Part shown: positions 56,843 through 64,000 of the stretch, piece by piece | Layout: the number at the start of each line of letters is the position of its first letter | How positions within the stretch are numbered: the first letter of the stretch is position 1 | Assembly: GCF_900142125.1 (NCBI RefSeq) | Contig: NZ_FQZT01000002.1 | Span: forward strand, 413,836-477,835 | DNA length: 64,000 bases | Direction of reading: 5' to 3' | Source of the DNA: Malonomonas rubra DSM 5091 | GTDB taxonomy: Bacteria > Desulfobacterota > Desulfuromonadia > Desulfuromonadales > Geopsychrobacteraceae | Made by a program: the position numbers and the translations under genes | The notes under the pieces: generated by a model | Seen by the model: only the letters and a program-made list of their open reading frames with translations | Told to the model about the DNA's origin: nothing | Databases searched by the model: none

Positions 56843-57478
56843 ATGAAAACAGCAAGCGAATTCTTCACGCAAGAAGAACAGCAGAGAATAGAAACCGCAG
56901 TCAAAGCGGCAGAAGCGAAAACCAGCGGTGAGATTGTGCCGATGGTGGTCGACGAATCCTACGATTACCCGCGCGCCGAATTGATTGGCGGCGGCACACT
57001 GGGTCTGGCGGTCGGGCTGCTGGTCAGCTGGGCGTTCGGCGGCGAGTCGATCTGGTGGTTTCTGCCGGTGTTTATGATCAGTTTCTTTCTTTTTCAGCAA
57101 CTGATTCGCCGCCTCCCTGACCTCAAGAGAAAGCTCATCAACCCGGAAGAGCTGGATGTTGAAGTTCGTGAGAAAGCATTGGTCAGTTTTGTCGAACAGG
57201 GCCTACACGAAACCCGCGACAAAACCGGCATCCTGATCCTGATTTCACTGTTCGAACATCGTGTACAGGTGCTGGCCGATAGCGGGATTAACGCCAAGGT
57301 TCCGGAGCACACTTGGGAGGAGATTGTCGAAATCATCACCGCAGGGCTGAAATCTGATGATGCCTGCGCAGCGGTTTGCAATGCAGTCGAACGTTGCGGC
57401 GAATTGCTGCAGGAAAACTTCCCGATCAAAGATGATGACAGCAATGAACTACCGAATTTGATTGTTGAAGAGAAATAA
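56843..57478 (+). CDS. Second TPM-domain membrane protein
   Basis: The product is 211 residues from MKTASEFFTQEEQQRI; GGAGG lies upstream, and the longer frame lies within the preceding gene. The domain begins AVKAAEAKTSGEIVPMVVD. Two hydrophobic segments (about 50-85) interrupt the TPM domain, which resumes with HETRDKTGILILISLFEHRV. This arrangement is typical of the companion of YgcG-like proteins. Confidence 0.88.
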   Translation: MKTASEFFTQEEQQRIETAVKAAEAKTSGEIVPMVVDESYDYPRAELIGGGTLGLAVGLLVSWAFGGESIWWFLPVFMISFFLFQQLIRRLPDLKRKLINPEELDVEVREKALVSFVEQGLHETRDKTGILILISLFEHRVQVLADSGINAKVPEHTWEEIVEIITAGLKSDDACAAVCNAVERCGELLQENFPIKDDDSNELPNLIVEEK

Positions 57479-57490
57479 ACAGCGCGCAGT

Positions 57491-58636
57491 TCAATCGATG
57501 GTTTTGCGAAACCGCTTCAGACCGATCGATAAAGAAACCAACAAAAAGAGTGCGATTGGCCAGAGGTTCGGTAGAATCTCGGCCAATCCGTTCCCTTTCA
57601 GCAGAATTCCACGCACAATACGCAAGTAGTGGGTCAACGGCAACATCTCCCCGATCCACTGCGCCCAGCGCGGCATACCGCGAAACGGAAACATAAATCC
57701 GGACAGCAGTATCGACGGCAGGAAGAAGAAGATGGCCATCTGCACAGCCTGCAGCTGCTTGCGCGCCAGCGTCGAAAAGGTCAGGCCAACCCCAAGGTTG
57801 GCGACAATAAACAACAGCGAAACCACCAACAGCAACAGAACATTTCCGCTTAGCGGCACCTCGAACAGAAAATGCGCCGCCAACAGGACGAACCCCATCT
57901 GCAGATAGCCGACGATGATGTAGGGAATGATCTTGCCGAGCATCACCTCAAGCGGCCGTACCGGCGTGGAGAGCAGGTTCTCCATGGTGCCTCGCTCCCG
58001 CTCCCGCGTCATCGCCAGTGAAGTAATGATCACCAGGGTCATCGTCAGCACAACCCCGATCAGGCCCGGGACGATGTTGTAACGGGTGTTCGCTTCGGGA
58101 TTGAAACGCGGGTGGACAATGACCTGCAACGGCGCGCCCTGCCGCTGCAGATAACTGAGTGGTCCGCGAAATTCACCAGCTAAAGCCTCAGCGGCGAAAT
58201 AGCGAAAAGCGGACAGGGCGCTGCTGGTCGCTGCCGGATCGGTAGCATCGGCCGTGAGCAGTAAAGCCGGCTGTTTCCCGCGGACAAGTTTGCTGGAAAA
58301 CTGCTGAGGAATGCTCAAGACAAACTGTACCTCACCGTTATCGATCACCCGTTTCGCTTCCGCCTCGCTGTCGACTGTTCGAACCAGGTCAAAATAACTG
58401 CTGCTCTGCATAGCTGCCACGATGCGACGGGAAAAGACGCTGTTATCAGCAGAGAGGATCGCCGTCGGTAGATGCCGGGGATCGGAGTTGATGGCGTAGC
58501 CGAACAGCACCATCTGCATCACCGGAATGCCGAGCAACATGGCGAAAGTGATCCGGTCGCGGCGCATCTGCAAAAATTCCTTGCAGATCATCGCCCAGAA
58601 GCGACGCAGGGAGAATCTTGCGTTAGTGAGAACCAT
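57491..58636 (-). CDS. ABC-2 type transporter permease (YbhS/YbhR-like)
   Basis: The 381-residue protein has one N-terminal hydrophobic segment (about 28-50), a large periplasmic region (50-180), and five more helices. The REREREGTMENLL-like segment (TRERERGTMENLLSTPVRP) is the ABC-2 permease signature. It pairs with the ATPase upstream (start overlaps by 14 bases). Only one permease gene is present. Confidence 0.9.
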   Translation of the reverse strand: MVLTNARFSLRRFWAMICKEFLQMRRDRITFAMLLGIPVMQMVLFGYAINSDPRHLPTAILSADNSVFSRRIVAAMQSSSYFDLVRTVDSEAEAKRVIDNGEVQFVLSIPQQFSSKLVRGKQPALLLTADATDPAATSSALSAFRYFAAEALAGEFRGPLSYLQRQGAPLQVIVHPRFNPEANTRYNIVPGLIGVVLTMTLVIITSLAMTRERERGTMENLLSTPVRPLEVMLGKIIPYIIVGYLQMGFVLLAAHFLFEVPLSGNVLLLLVVSLLFIVANLGVGLTFSTLARKQLQAVQMAIFFFLPSILLSGFMFPFRGMPRWAQWIGEMLPLTHYLRIVRGILLKGNGLAEILPNLWPIALFLLVSLSIGLKRFRKTID

Positions 58637-59561
58637 CGCCCCCCCTTGCCTGACGGTTCATCAGGCTGATGAACACTTCTTCTAAACCGGTTTCCTGCTT
58701 CTGCCAACGGAACCTCTCATCACTCATAAAAGGCCGTAAGCTTTGCTCCAGCTGGCCGGAATCGGTCCCGCAAATATGTAGATTATTTCCAAAGGGAATG
58801 GTCAATTCGATTCCCGGCACGCCCTTGAGTCTTGCTGCCAGTTCTTGAATATCTAGCCCGGAAGCAGCCCAGGTTGACAGCCCGGAACGGCTGACCACCT
58901 CCTCGGCGGTCCCTGCCGTCAGCAGGTCACCATAGGCCAGGTAGGCCACCCGGTTGCAGCGCTCCGCTTCGTCCATGTAGTGAGTACTGATCAGAGCGCT
59001 GATCCCCTGTGCGGTCAGAGCATAAACCTGCTCCCAGAAATCCCGCCGCGCCATCGGGTCAACCCCGGCAGTCGGCTCGTCCAACAGCAACAGCTCCGGC
59101 TGATGCAGCAGACAGGCGGCCAGTGCCAATCGTTGTTTCCAGCCACCGGAGAGAGTTCCAGCCAGTTGCCCGGCAAACGGCTCCAGTCCCATCTGTTCGA
59201 TTGTTTCAGCCACCACCTGTCGCCGCTTTGGAACAGCATAAATTCGCGCCATGAAATCAAGGTTTTCCCGCACGCTGAGGTCGTCGTAGAGGCTGAAGTG
59301 CTGAGCCATGTACCCGATGCGCGAACGGATCTTCTCGACCTCACTCAGCAGGTCGTACCCGAGACAGCGACCGCCTCCCGCATCGGGCCGTAATAGCCCG
59401 CAGAGCATGCGCAAAAACGTAGTCTTGCCACTCCCGTTCGGGCCGAGAAAACCGAAGATTTCACCCCGCTCGACCTGTAATGAAAGGCGGTTGACAACCG
59501 TTTTTCCGGAAAAAATTTTGGATATCCCCTCGACCTCGATGACCGGAGCGGAATTATTCAT
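58623..59561 (-). CDS. ABC transporter ATP-binding protein (YbhF-like)
   Basis: The product is 312 residues from MNNSAPVIEVEGIS. A single ATPase domain shows Walker A GPNGSGKTTF, signature LSGGWKQRLALA, Walker B LLLLDEPTAGVD. E. coli YbhF has two ATPase domains; this has one. The C-terminal ~70 residues follow the regulatory tail of drug-export ATPases. Overlaps the HlyD gene by eight bases. Confidence 0.92.
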   Translation of the reverse strand: MNNSAPVIEVEGISKIFSGKTVVNRLSLQVERGEIFGFLGPNGSGKTTFLRMLCGLLRPDAGGGRCLGYDLLSEVEKIRSRIGYMAQHFSLYDDLSVRENLDFMARIYAVPKRRQVVAETIEQMGLEPFAGQLAGTLSGGWKQRLALAACLLHQPELLLLDEPTAGVDPMARRDFWEQVYALTAQGISALISTHYMDEAERCNRVAYLAYGDLLTAGTAEEVVSRSGLSTWAASGLDIQELAARLKGVPGIELTIPFGNNLHICGTDSGQLEQSLRPFMSDERFRWQKQETGLEEVFISLMNRQARGGDGSH

Positions 59562-60552
59562 CAGGCGACTCCAGCGCCACATCGACCGGCTGGCCAGGAT
59601 GCAACTGCGAGGCCACAGATGGATCTGGCCGGGCTTCGATCATGAATACCAGTTTGGCACGGGTCTCACGGCTGAAAATGACCGGTGGGGTATATTCGGC
59701 CTGGGAAGAAATAAAGGAAATGACTGCGGGCAGCGGGCCATCGCTGCCATCGAAAGAAACGACGACTTTCTGGCCAAGTTGCAGCCTGCCGAACAACGGC
59801 TCCGGGACAAAAAAGCGCAGCTTGATATTCCCCGGCGGCAGTAGGCTGACGACCGGGTAGCCGGCCGGAACAAACTCGCCCGGGCGGTAGAAAGTGTCTT
59901 CCACCAGCGCCGACTGCGGGGCTCTCTGGCTTTTTTGCTCAAGCGCCCAACGAGCCTGCTCAACTTGACCTCGTACCGCTTCCAGTGCGGCTTGTGCGGC
60001 AGCAACAGCGTCACTGCGGGCGCCCAGCTCAGCGGTTTTGTAAGCGGCGCGCAGTTCAGCCAGCGCAGCCTGGTCTCGCAGGTAAGTCGTCCGGGCACGT
60101 TCAAATGCCTCGACCGAAACACTATTGGTTTCGACCAGCCGTTGCCGGCGGGCAAATTCTTTTTCTGACAGTTCGAGAGCAGCACGGGCTTTTTCCAACT
60201 GAGCCGCCAGTGCCTGCAACTCGCTCGGCCTTTGTCCTTTGCGCAAATCAGCTAATTGACTCTGCGCACGTAGCAGGTCCTGCTCGGCAATAGCGACTGC
60301 TGTCTTTTCACGGGCATGTTCAAGCACAAACAATTCCGCGCCCTGCTCGACCTGATCCCCTTTACGTACGGCCAGCGTCTCCAGTTGCCCGGCCAGTGGC
60401 GCCGCAACCAGGACAAAATCCCCTTCAGCGTAGCCCTGGAAATATGTCTCATCCTGACCTTGACAGCCGGCAAGTGAAACTAACGCCTGAGCCAGAAAAA
60501 GAATCAGCACGAATAGCTTGAAATTGCATCTTTCAGCGTAGCGATTGCGCAT
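59554..60552 (-). CDS. HlyD-family membrane-fusion lipoprotein
   Basis: The product is 332 residues from MRNRYAERC; GGGAG upstream supports it. A signal with lipobox LAGC suggests lipid anchoring. Order: lipoyl-type half (GQLETLAVRKGDQVEQG), a coiled-coil hairpin (about 90-200), second half (APQSALVEDTFYRPGEFV) and beta barrel. It links the inner-membrane exporter to an outer-membrane channel; no TolC gene is nearby. First gene of a three-gene exporter operon. Confidence 0.9.
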   Translation of the reverse strand: MRNRYAERCNFKLFVLILFLAQALVSLAGCQGQDETYFQGYAEGDFVLVAAPLAGQLETLAVRKGDQVEQGAELFVLEHAREKTAVAIAEQDLLRAQSQLADLRKGQRPSELQALAAQLEKARAALELSEKEFARRQRLVETNSVSVEAFERARTTYLRDQAALAELRAAYKTAELGARSDAVAAAQAALEAVRGQVEQARWALEQKSQRAPQSALVEDTFYRPGEFVPAGYPVVSLLPPGNIKLRFFVPEPLFGRLQLGQKVVVSFDGSDGPLPAVISFISSQAEYTPPVIFSRETRAKLVFMIEARPDPSVASQLHPGQPVDVALESPDE

Positions 60553-60714
60553 ATCCGGAAGCTCCCTTGGAGTCAAAAAGAGCCGTTATATCAACTTTAT
60601 CGCTCACTTGAAGATAGTCAAATTTTCTCCTGGCTGTCCGCCACTTGTCATTTCCCGGTCCTGAGCTAACGTTTAGTAAGACTGCCGCTATCTCGACAGA
60701 GAAAGAGAGTCACC

Positions 60715-62127
60715 ATGAGCCCCCATAAACCGATTGACACCCTGAACAACCTGCTTCCTCATCTGCTTACCCTGGGACGAATAGACACGCTCTATCGCGA
60801 CCTTTACCTGCAACGAGCGGAATTCTATCTCAATCAGCAGTTTTCCAAAGACGAATACCAGAAAATCAAACGGATGCGGACGAGGGAAGCCAGCCTACCC
60901 AATCAAATCCGCAACGCGATGAACCAGAGCGACTGGTCTAAGGTCGAAGAACTAAGCGAACTTTATAAAACGTTGCAGACAGAGATTGAGAGCAAAATAG
61001 AGCTGGAAGACTTTGCCGGCAAAATTTACGACCACCAGGAGACACCGATCGATCCGTTTTCGCCGGGGATGCATCATATTGCCGGTTTCTCGTCCAAAAG
61101 CCTGCCTAAGCTACGCGATGATGCGCTTGACAGTCTCAAAGCCCTGTCCAAGCTGGATAGCGACTGGCAAAAATTTTACGCCGACCGCCTGTCAGTTTTC
61201 ACTGCCCTGGCGATCAGTGCCGACAGCATGAGCACGTCAGCAACTCTGTCTGAAGATACCCTGGCGGAAGAGGCAGCTGAAGCGCTGGCCCATAATAACA
61301 TGGACCAGTTGGCGGAATTGGCGAAGAAGCTGGCACATATCTCGGGAGATCAGGAACAGGCCGTCGCATCAGATTTATTGGGCGGGGTCCACAAAATAGC
61401 TGAGGCATACAAGGTTTCATTCTCCGAGCAGGTGCTGAAAAATGCTGCTTCTCTTGGTCTTGAGCTGGTCACAGTCCCCTCGCGCAAAGAAGAATACAGT
61501 CCATATTGTCGCTTCGCCTGGCACCCGACCTATTCCGATCTGCAGGGCAACCATCACAACGTTTTACAGGTTCCCGACCTGCATCTGCCTAAAGAACTTC
61601 CCGAGGCGCTGAAGTCCAGAATTCAGTTGTTCGCCGTTCACCCCTTTATCAACTCCTGCGGGGTCCGATTTCTGCCGAACATGGCCGCCGAGGATGTTCT
61701 CGTTGAGAGCTTTCCGGAACCGGAAGAAGGTACCTCCCTGCCGTCGTCAGGTCTGCTCGATGCGCTCGGTATCAAGCAGCGTAACCAGCTCGACCGCGTA
61801 CAGATCGAAATAATTCTACAGGAGAAAGGGGCTGCCCTGCTGCGCGATCAGGTGGGCCTTGACCCACTCGATTTCAAACTGGTCTGCATCCCGGCCGACC
61901 TGCACTTGCGCATCGGCCAGGAACGGGGCTGGGGTCAGCAGAAAATCTGGACCCATTTTGACGGCTACATGATCATGAGCGACGGCAGCCGTCGAGCCCT
62001 CGCTGGTGGTGATATTCGCTATGGCGGGATTTACGACCTGCTGGGAATCAGCAGTAATTACGACTCGGAGCGGATTATTGTTCGGTTTGCCGTTGTCCAG
62101 CGCCGGAGGCTGGCTATCTGGCAGTAA
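60715..62127 (+). CDS. Unrecognised 470-aa soluble protein
   Basis: A long gene with a GAAAGAGAG ribosome region and good codon structure. It has no signal peptide or membrane helix. The N-terminal half (1-250) is helical and charged; the C-terminal half (250-470) has Trp- and Tyr-rich beta-like segments such as CRFAWHPTYSDLQGNHHNV, VHPFINSCGVRFLP and WTHFDGYMIMSDGSRRALAGG. I do not recognise the family. It is bounded by divergent exporter genes upstream and a convergent DUF1858 gene. Confidence 0.75.
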   Translation: MSPHKPIDTLNNLLPHLLTLGRIDTLYRDLYLQRAEFYLNQQFSKDEYQKIKRMRTREASLPNQIRNAMNQSDWSKVEELSELYKTLQTEIESKIELEDFAGKIYDHQETPIDPFSPGMHHIAGFSSKSLPKLRDDALDSLKALSKLDSDWQKFYADRLSVFTALAISADSMSTSATLSEDTLAEEAAEALAHNNMDQLAELAKKLAHISGDQEQAVASDLLGGVHKIAEAYKVSFSEQVLKNAASLGLELVTVPSRKEEYSPYCRFAWHPTYSDLQGNHHNVLQVPDLHLPKELPEALKSRIQLFAVHPFINSCGVRFLPNMAAEDVLVESFPEPEEGTSLPSSGLLDALGIKQRNQLDRVQIEIILQEKGAALLRDQVGLDPLDFKLVCIPADLHLRIGQERGWGQQKIWTHFDGYMIMSDGSRRALAGGDIRYGGIYDLLGISSNYDSERIIVRFAVVQRRRLAIWQ

Positions 62128-62139
62128 CCCTCCTGCAGG

Positions 62140-62349
62140 TTACGGCAGTTCGTTCAAGGCAACAATCAGCGCATCGATCTCAGCCTCGTTATAATCCTTT
62201 TTGCGCGCGGCCTCCTCGATCGTATCCCAGATCGGTTCGCCACAACGGATGCAGCGGATATTGTGCTCGAACAGAAATGCGACAGCATCTTCTTTAATTT
62301 CGATCAACTTCTCTATTTTTGTTGTGCGAGTTATCTGCGTCTGCGTCAT
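62140..62349 (-). CDS. DUF1858 small protein
   Basis: The product is 69 residues from MTQTQITRTTKIEKLIE. The DUF1858 core includes AVAFLFEHNIRCIRCGEP, with a CxxC pair, and ends DALIVALNELP. Its start shares one base with the tmcAL stop (TGATG), so it is coupled. Related DUF1858 domains occur beside or fused to hybrid-cluster and ScdA-like proteins; the role here is unknown. Confidence 0.85.
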   Translation of the reverse strand: MTQTQITRTTKIEKLIEIKEDAVAFLFEHNIRCIRCGEPIWDTIEEAARKKDYNEAEIDALIVALNELP

Positions 62350-63620
62350 CACTTGCCCCCCAGGGGTTCTTCGTTCCGGAGCACCGGCATATAAAAATCT
62401 CGGCTACGTTCTTGCTGCTGGAACTGCCTCATCAGCAGCGTATAAATTCGGGTCGCACGCAGTTCCAGGTCGAGCTGTTGAAATGCCCGCCGATATGCCG
62501 GTGAGTCCTGATCATAATAACGCTTCAAAGTAGAATAAACCCGAGAAAAGTTCTGGATCAAAGGTAATTGCCCCTGTTTTCGGCGACTCGCCAAAAACTC
62601 CTGCCCGCTGGTGCTGATCGCCAAAACATGCAGGTAATGCGGCGCTGTCGAAAGCAAAGCGACCACTTCTTCCTGTTTGAGCCCGAGCAAAATCGCCACA
62701 AGCATACGCTGAATGCGGGTACGCGTCAGTTGGCGGGACTTAATGCCATCGATCAGCGCCTCTAGTGATTCCGCTTGTCCTGAAACTGTCAGCAGACGGT
62801 TTTCTATGCCGCTTTCGACCAGCCAGGTCGTGCTCAATTCACTGGGAGCGCGGAGAATCTGGCCTAATAGCAAAAGAAGATAGCGATCCGATGAAAACGA
62901 CATTCCGCTTTGCAACACCGCCAGCAAGGGCTTCTGCGCTGCCGGCGGTATCAATGCGGTGACCGGTTCTCCAGCAGCCAGCAATTTCCGAATCCCGGTA
63001 GCGCTGGCAATGTTCCGTTCTCCGACGATCGTGTCGTGGAAACCGGCCCCGATACGTTGAATGGTCGAAGGGACGATGCTGCTCTCAGTTTGGCGTAAAG
63101 CTTTGAGATATTCGATACCGAGAATATTATTCGGTGCCGCCAGTGCTGCACGGTCAAAACTGTCTGGCAACCATTCCGCCATCACCTGTTGCCGCGCCTG
63201 GGGATAGTTGATGCCGCTTCGCAGCAGTCGGGAGGTTTCTCGAGACAGCTCGTATTCCTTCCGCAGCAGCACCTCTGCACACTGCTGTAAAACCTGAAGG
63301 TCACCCACTTCGCTACCGAAACAGAGGGTATCAATCCCACCAAGGGCATTGAGCGCCTGTACCGCTCCACGGGCAAAATCGGGTGCGCTGCTGCAGGCCC
63401 AGGGGAGTGGCAACTCAACCACGACATCGACACCGGCAGCCAGCGCCATCTCGGCCCGACTCCATTTATCGATCAATGCCGGTTCGCCCCGCTGCAGAAA
63501 ATGGCCACTCATGACCGCGACGGCAATATCCGAATCGGTCGAACGCAGACTTTCCTGCAGATGGTGCAGGTGACCGTTATGGAAGGGGTTATATTCGGTG
63601 ATCAGTCCGACTGTTTTCAT
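62349..63620 (-). CDS. tmcAL: tRNA(Met) cytidine acetate ligase
   Basis: The product is 423 residues from MKTVGLITEYNPFHNGHLHH. The nucleotidyltransferase motif HNGH and the later VMSGHFLQRGEPALIDK match TmcAL/YlbM, which makes N4-acetylcytidine at the wobble position of elongator tRNA(Met) from acetate and ATP. A longer open frame upstream translates an intergenic repeat and should not be used. Confidence 0.92.
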   Translation of the reverse strand: MKTVGLITEYNPFHNGHLHHLQESLRSTDSDIAVAVMSGHFLQRGEPALIDKWSRAEMALAAGVDVVVELPLPWACSSAPDFARGAVQALNALGGIDTLCFGSEVGDLQVLQQCAEVLLRKEYELSRETSRLLRSGINYPQARQQVMAEWLPDSFDRAALAAPNNILGIEYLKALRQTESSIVPSTIQRIGAGFHDTIVGERNIASATGIRKLLAAGEPVTALIPPAAQKPLLAVLQSGMSFSSDRYLLLLLGQILRAPSELSTTWLVESGIENRLLTVSGQAESLEALIDGIKSRQLTRTRIQRMLVAILLGLKQEEVVALLSTAPHYLHVLAISTSGQEFLASRRKQGQLPLIQNFSRVYSTLKRYYDQDSPAYRRAFQQLDLELRATRIYTLLMRQFQQQERSRDFYMPVLRNEEPLGGK

Positions 63621-63634
63621 TTTTTCGGAGCCTA

Positions 63635-63682
63635 TAAAACTCCCTCCCCCTCGAGGGGGGAGGGCTGGGGTGGGGGTGATTG
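63635..63682. repeat. GC-rich palindromic repeat (CCCTCCCCCTCGAGGGGGGAGGG type)
   Basis: The core CTCCCTCCCC ... GGGGGGAGGG around a central CTCGAG, followed by CTGGGGTGGGGGTG, is a form seen between genes in many proteobacterial genomes as a dispersed palindrome. Its translation (TPTPALPPRGGG) often pollutes gene starts, as in the frame extending tmcAL. Confidence 0.7.
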
Positions 63683-63722
63683 CAGACTGTAGCGGAACCG
63701 GTCCCCTGGACACAAGTTTGGC

Positions 63723-64000
63723 TTACGCCGCCTGACGATTTTCTTGCCAGTCATGACGAATTTCCGAGGGCGCTTTGAAGTCGTTTTTCTCAACGCGCCA
63801 CTCACGGTTGTAAAGATCCACGAAGGCCCCTACGGCTTCGCGGACATCCTCTACGGTTCGGAACACCCGGCCGTAGATGGCTTGCTCTTTCAAAGTTCGG
63901 TTAAAACGTTCGGCAACCCCGTTGGTCTGGGGTTCCGCGACAAATGCGAAGCTGGGAGTGATTCCCCAGAACTTCAACTGGTTCAGAAAATGATCCGAGA
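63723..64000 (-). mobile_element. Partial IS transposase (integrase core, C-terminal end), continues beyond window
   Basis: The frame is open to the window edge. It contains AEPQTNGVAERFNRTLKEQ, the conserved end of the DDE integrase core with its Glu, then a C-terminal tail LYNREWRVEKNDFKAPSEI, typical of IS3/IS481-type transposases. Only the last ~90 residues are present, and no terminal inverted repeat is identified in the short stretch to tmcAL. Confidence 0.85.

Noticed and set aside
63621..63713. N-terminal extension of tmcAL
   Set aside because: It translates a palindromic intergenic repeat; the conserved MKTVGLITEYNPFHNGH start follows.

Overview
The window reads as a stretch of chromosome from an anaerobic, metal- or sulfur-respiring deltaproteobacterium of the Desulfuromonadales/Geobacterales type. 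The evidence is a small multihaem c-type cytochrome of the c7/c3 kind, a meso-DAP type MurE, a RACo-like ASKHA protein, a thiE-thiD fusion, a short-form ThiC and a PilZ protein. This assignment comes from gene content only. No rRNA, tRNA or CRISPR array was seen.

Layout, left to right. 1-11.5 kb (minus strand) is the division and cell wall (dcw) cluster: mraZ-rsmH-ftsL-ftsI-murE-murF-mraY-murD-ftsW-murG-murC, with murC cut by the window edge. It is tightly packed and headed by a clear promoter and four MraZ-type boxes. 11.7-17.1 kb holds a CorC-like CBS protein, ligA, acylphosphatase, a sensor-protein remnant, a zinc-ligand-poor DksA paralogue and rsmI. 17.1-24.2 kb (minus) is a translation and secretion cluster: ffh-rpsP-khpA-rimM-trmD-rplS-rnhB-yraN-nadE-rsmI, with a DUF3343 gene upstream of ffh. 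24.4-26.3 kb holds a small membrane protein, a DUF721/DciA-like protein, trmN6 and the tetrahaem cytochrome. 26.4-29.9 kb (minus) is purH-purD-purE. 30.1-32.4 kb (minus) is alr coupled to a RACo-like gene. 32.6-36.3 kb (plus) holds thiED, thiC and speD, each with leader features. 36.4-41.2 kb holds a ChaN/PDZ lipoprotein, a tiny CxxCH exported protein and a very large radical SAM / methyltransferase / DUF5714 fusion. 41.2-43.9 kb has fructose-bisphosphate aldolase diverging from a long-form GAPDH. 44-48.7 kb holds rpsU, an RlmL-like methyltransferase, and PilZ, J-domain and RdgC-like genes. 49-57.5 kb holds a cache-domain protein, aat-clpA-clpS, YkgJ, RmuC, LemA and two TPM proteins. 57.5-60.6 kb (minus) is an HlyD-ATPase-permease exporter. 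60.7-64 kb holds an unrecognised 470-aa protein, DUF1858, tmcAL and a partial transposase.

Most of the window is conserved housekeeping. The clearest candidate for something undescribed is the 1008-residue protein at 38131-41157. It joins a PqqD-like N-terminus, a radical SAM domain with a cysteine-stripped SPASM-like tail, an ArsM-like methyltransferase and a cysteine-rich DUF5714 domain. It lies immediately downstream of an intrinsic terminator that follows the aldolase gene, and upstream of a 76-aa exported peptide bearing CCFCH. Other points of interest are the MraZ boxes overlapping the mraZ start codon, a shared 14-base operator-like site (TTGTATACAATTTT) beside the cytochrome and thiC genes, and terminator-like hairpins that run directly into the ribosome binding sites of thiC and speD.
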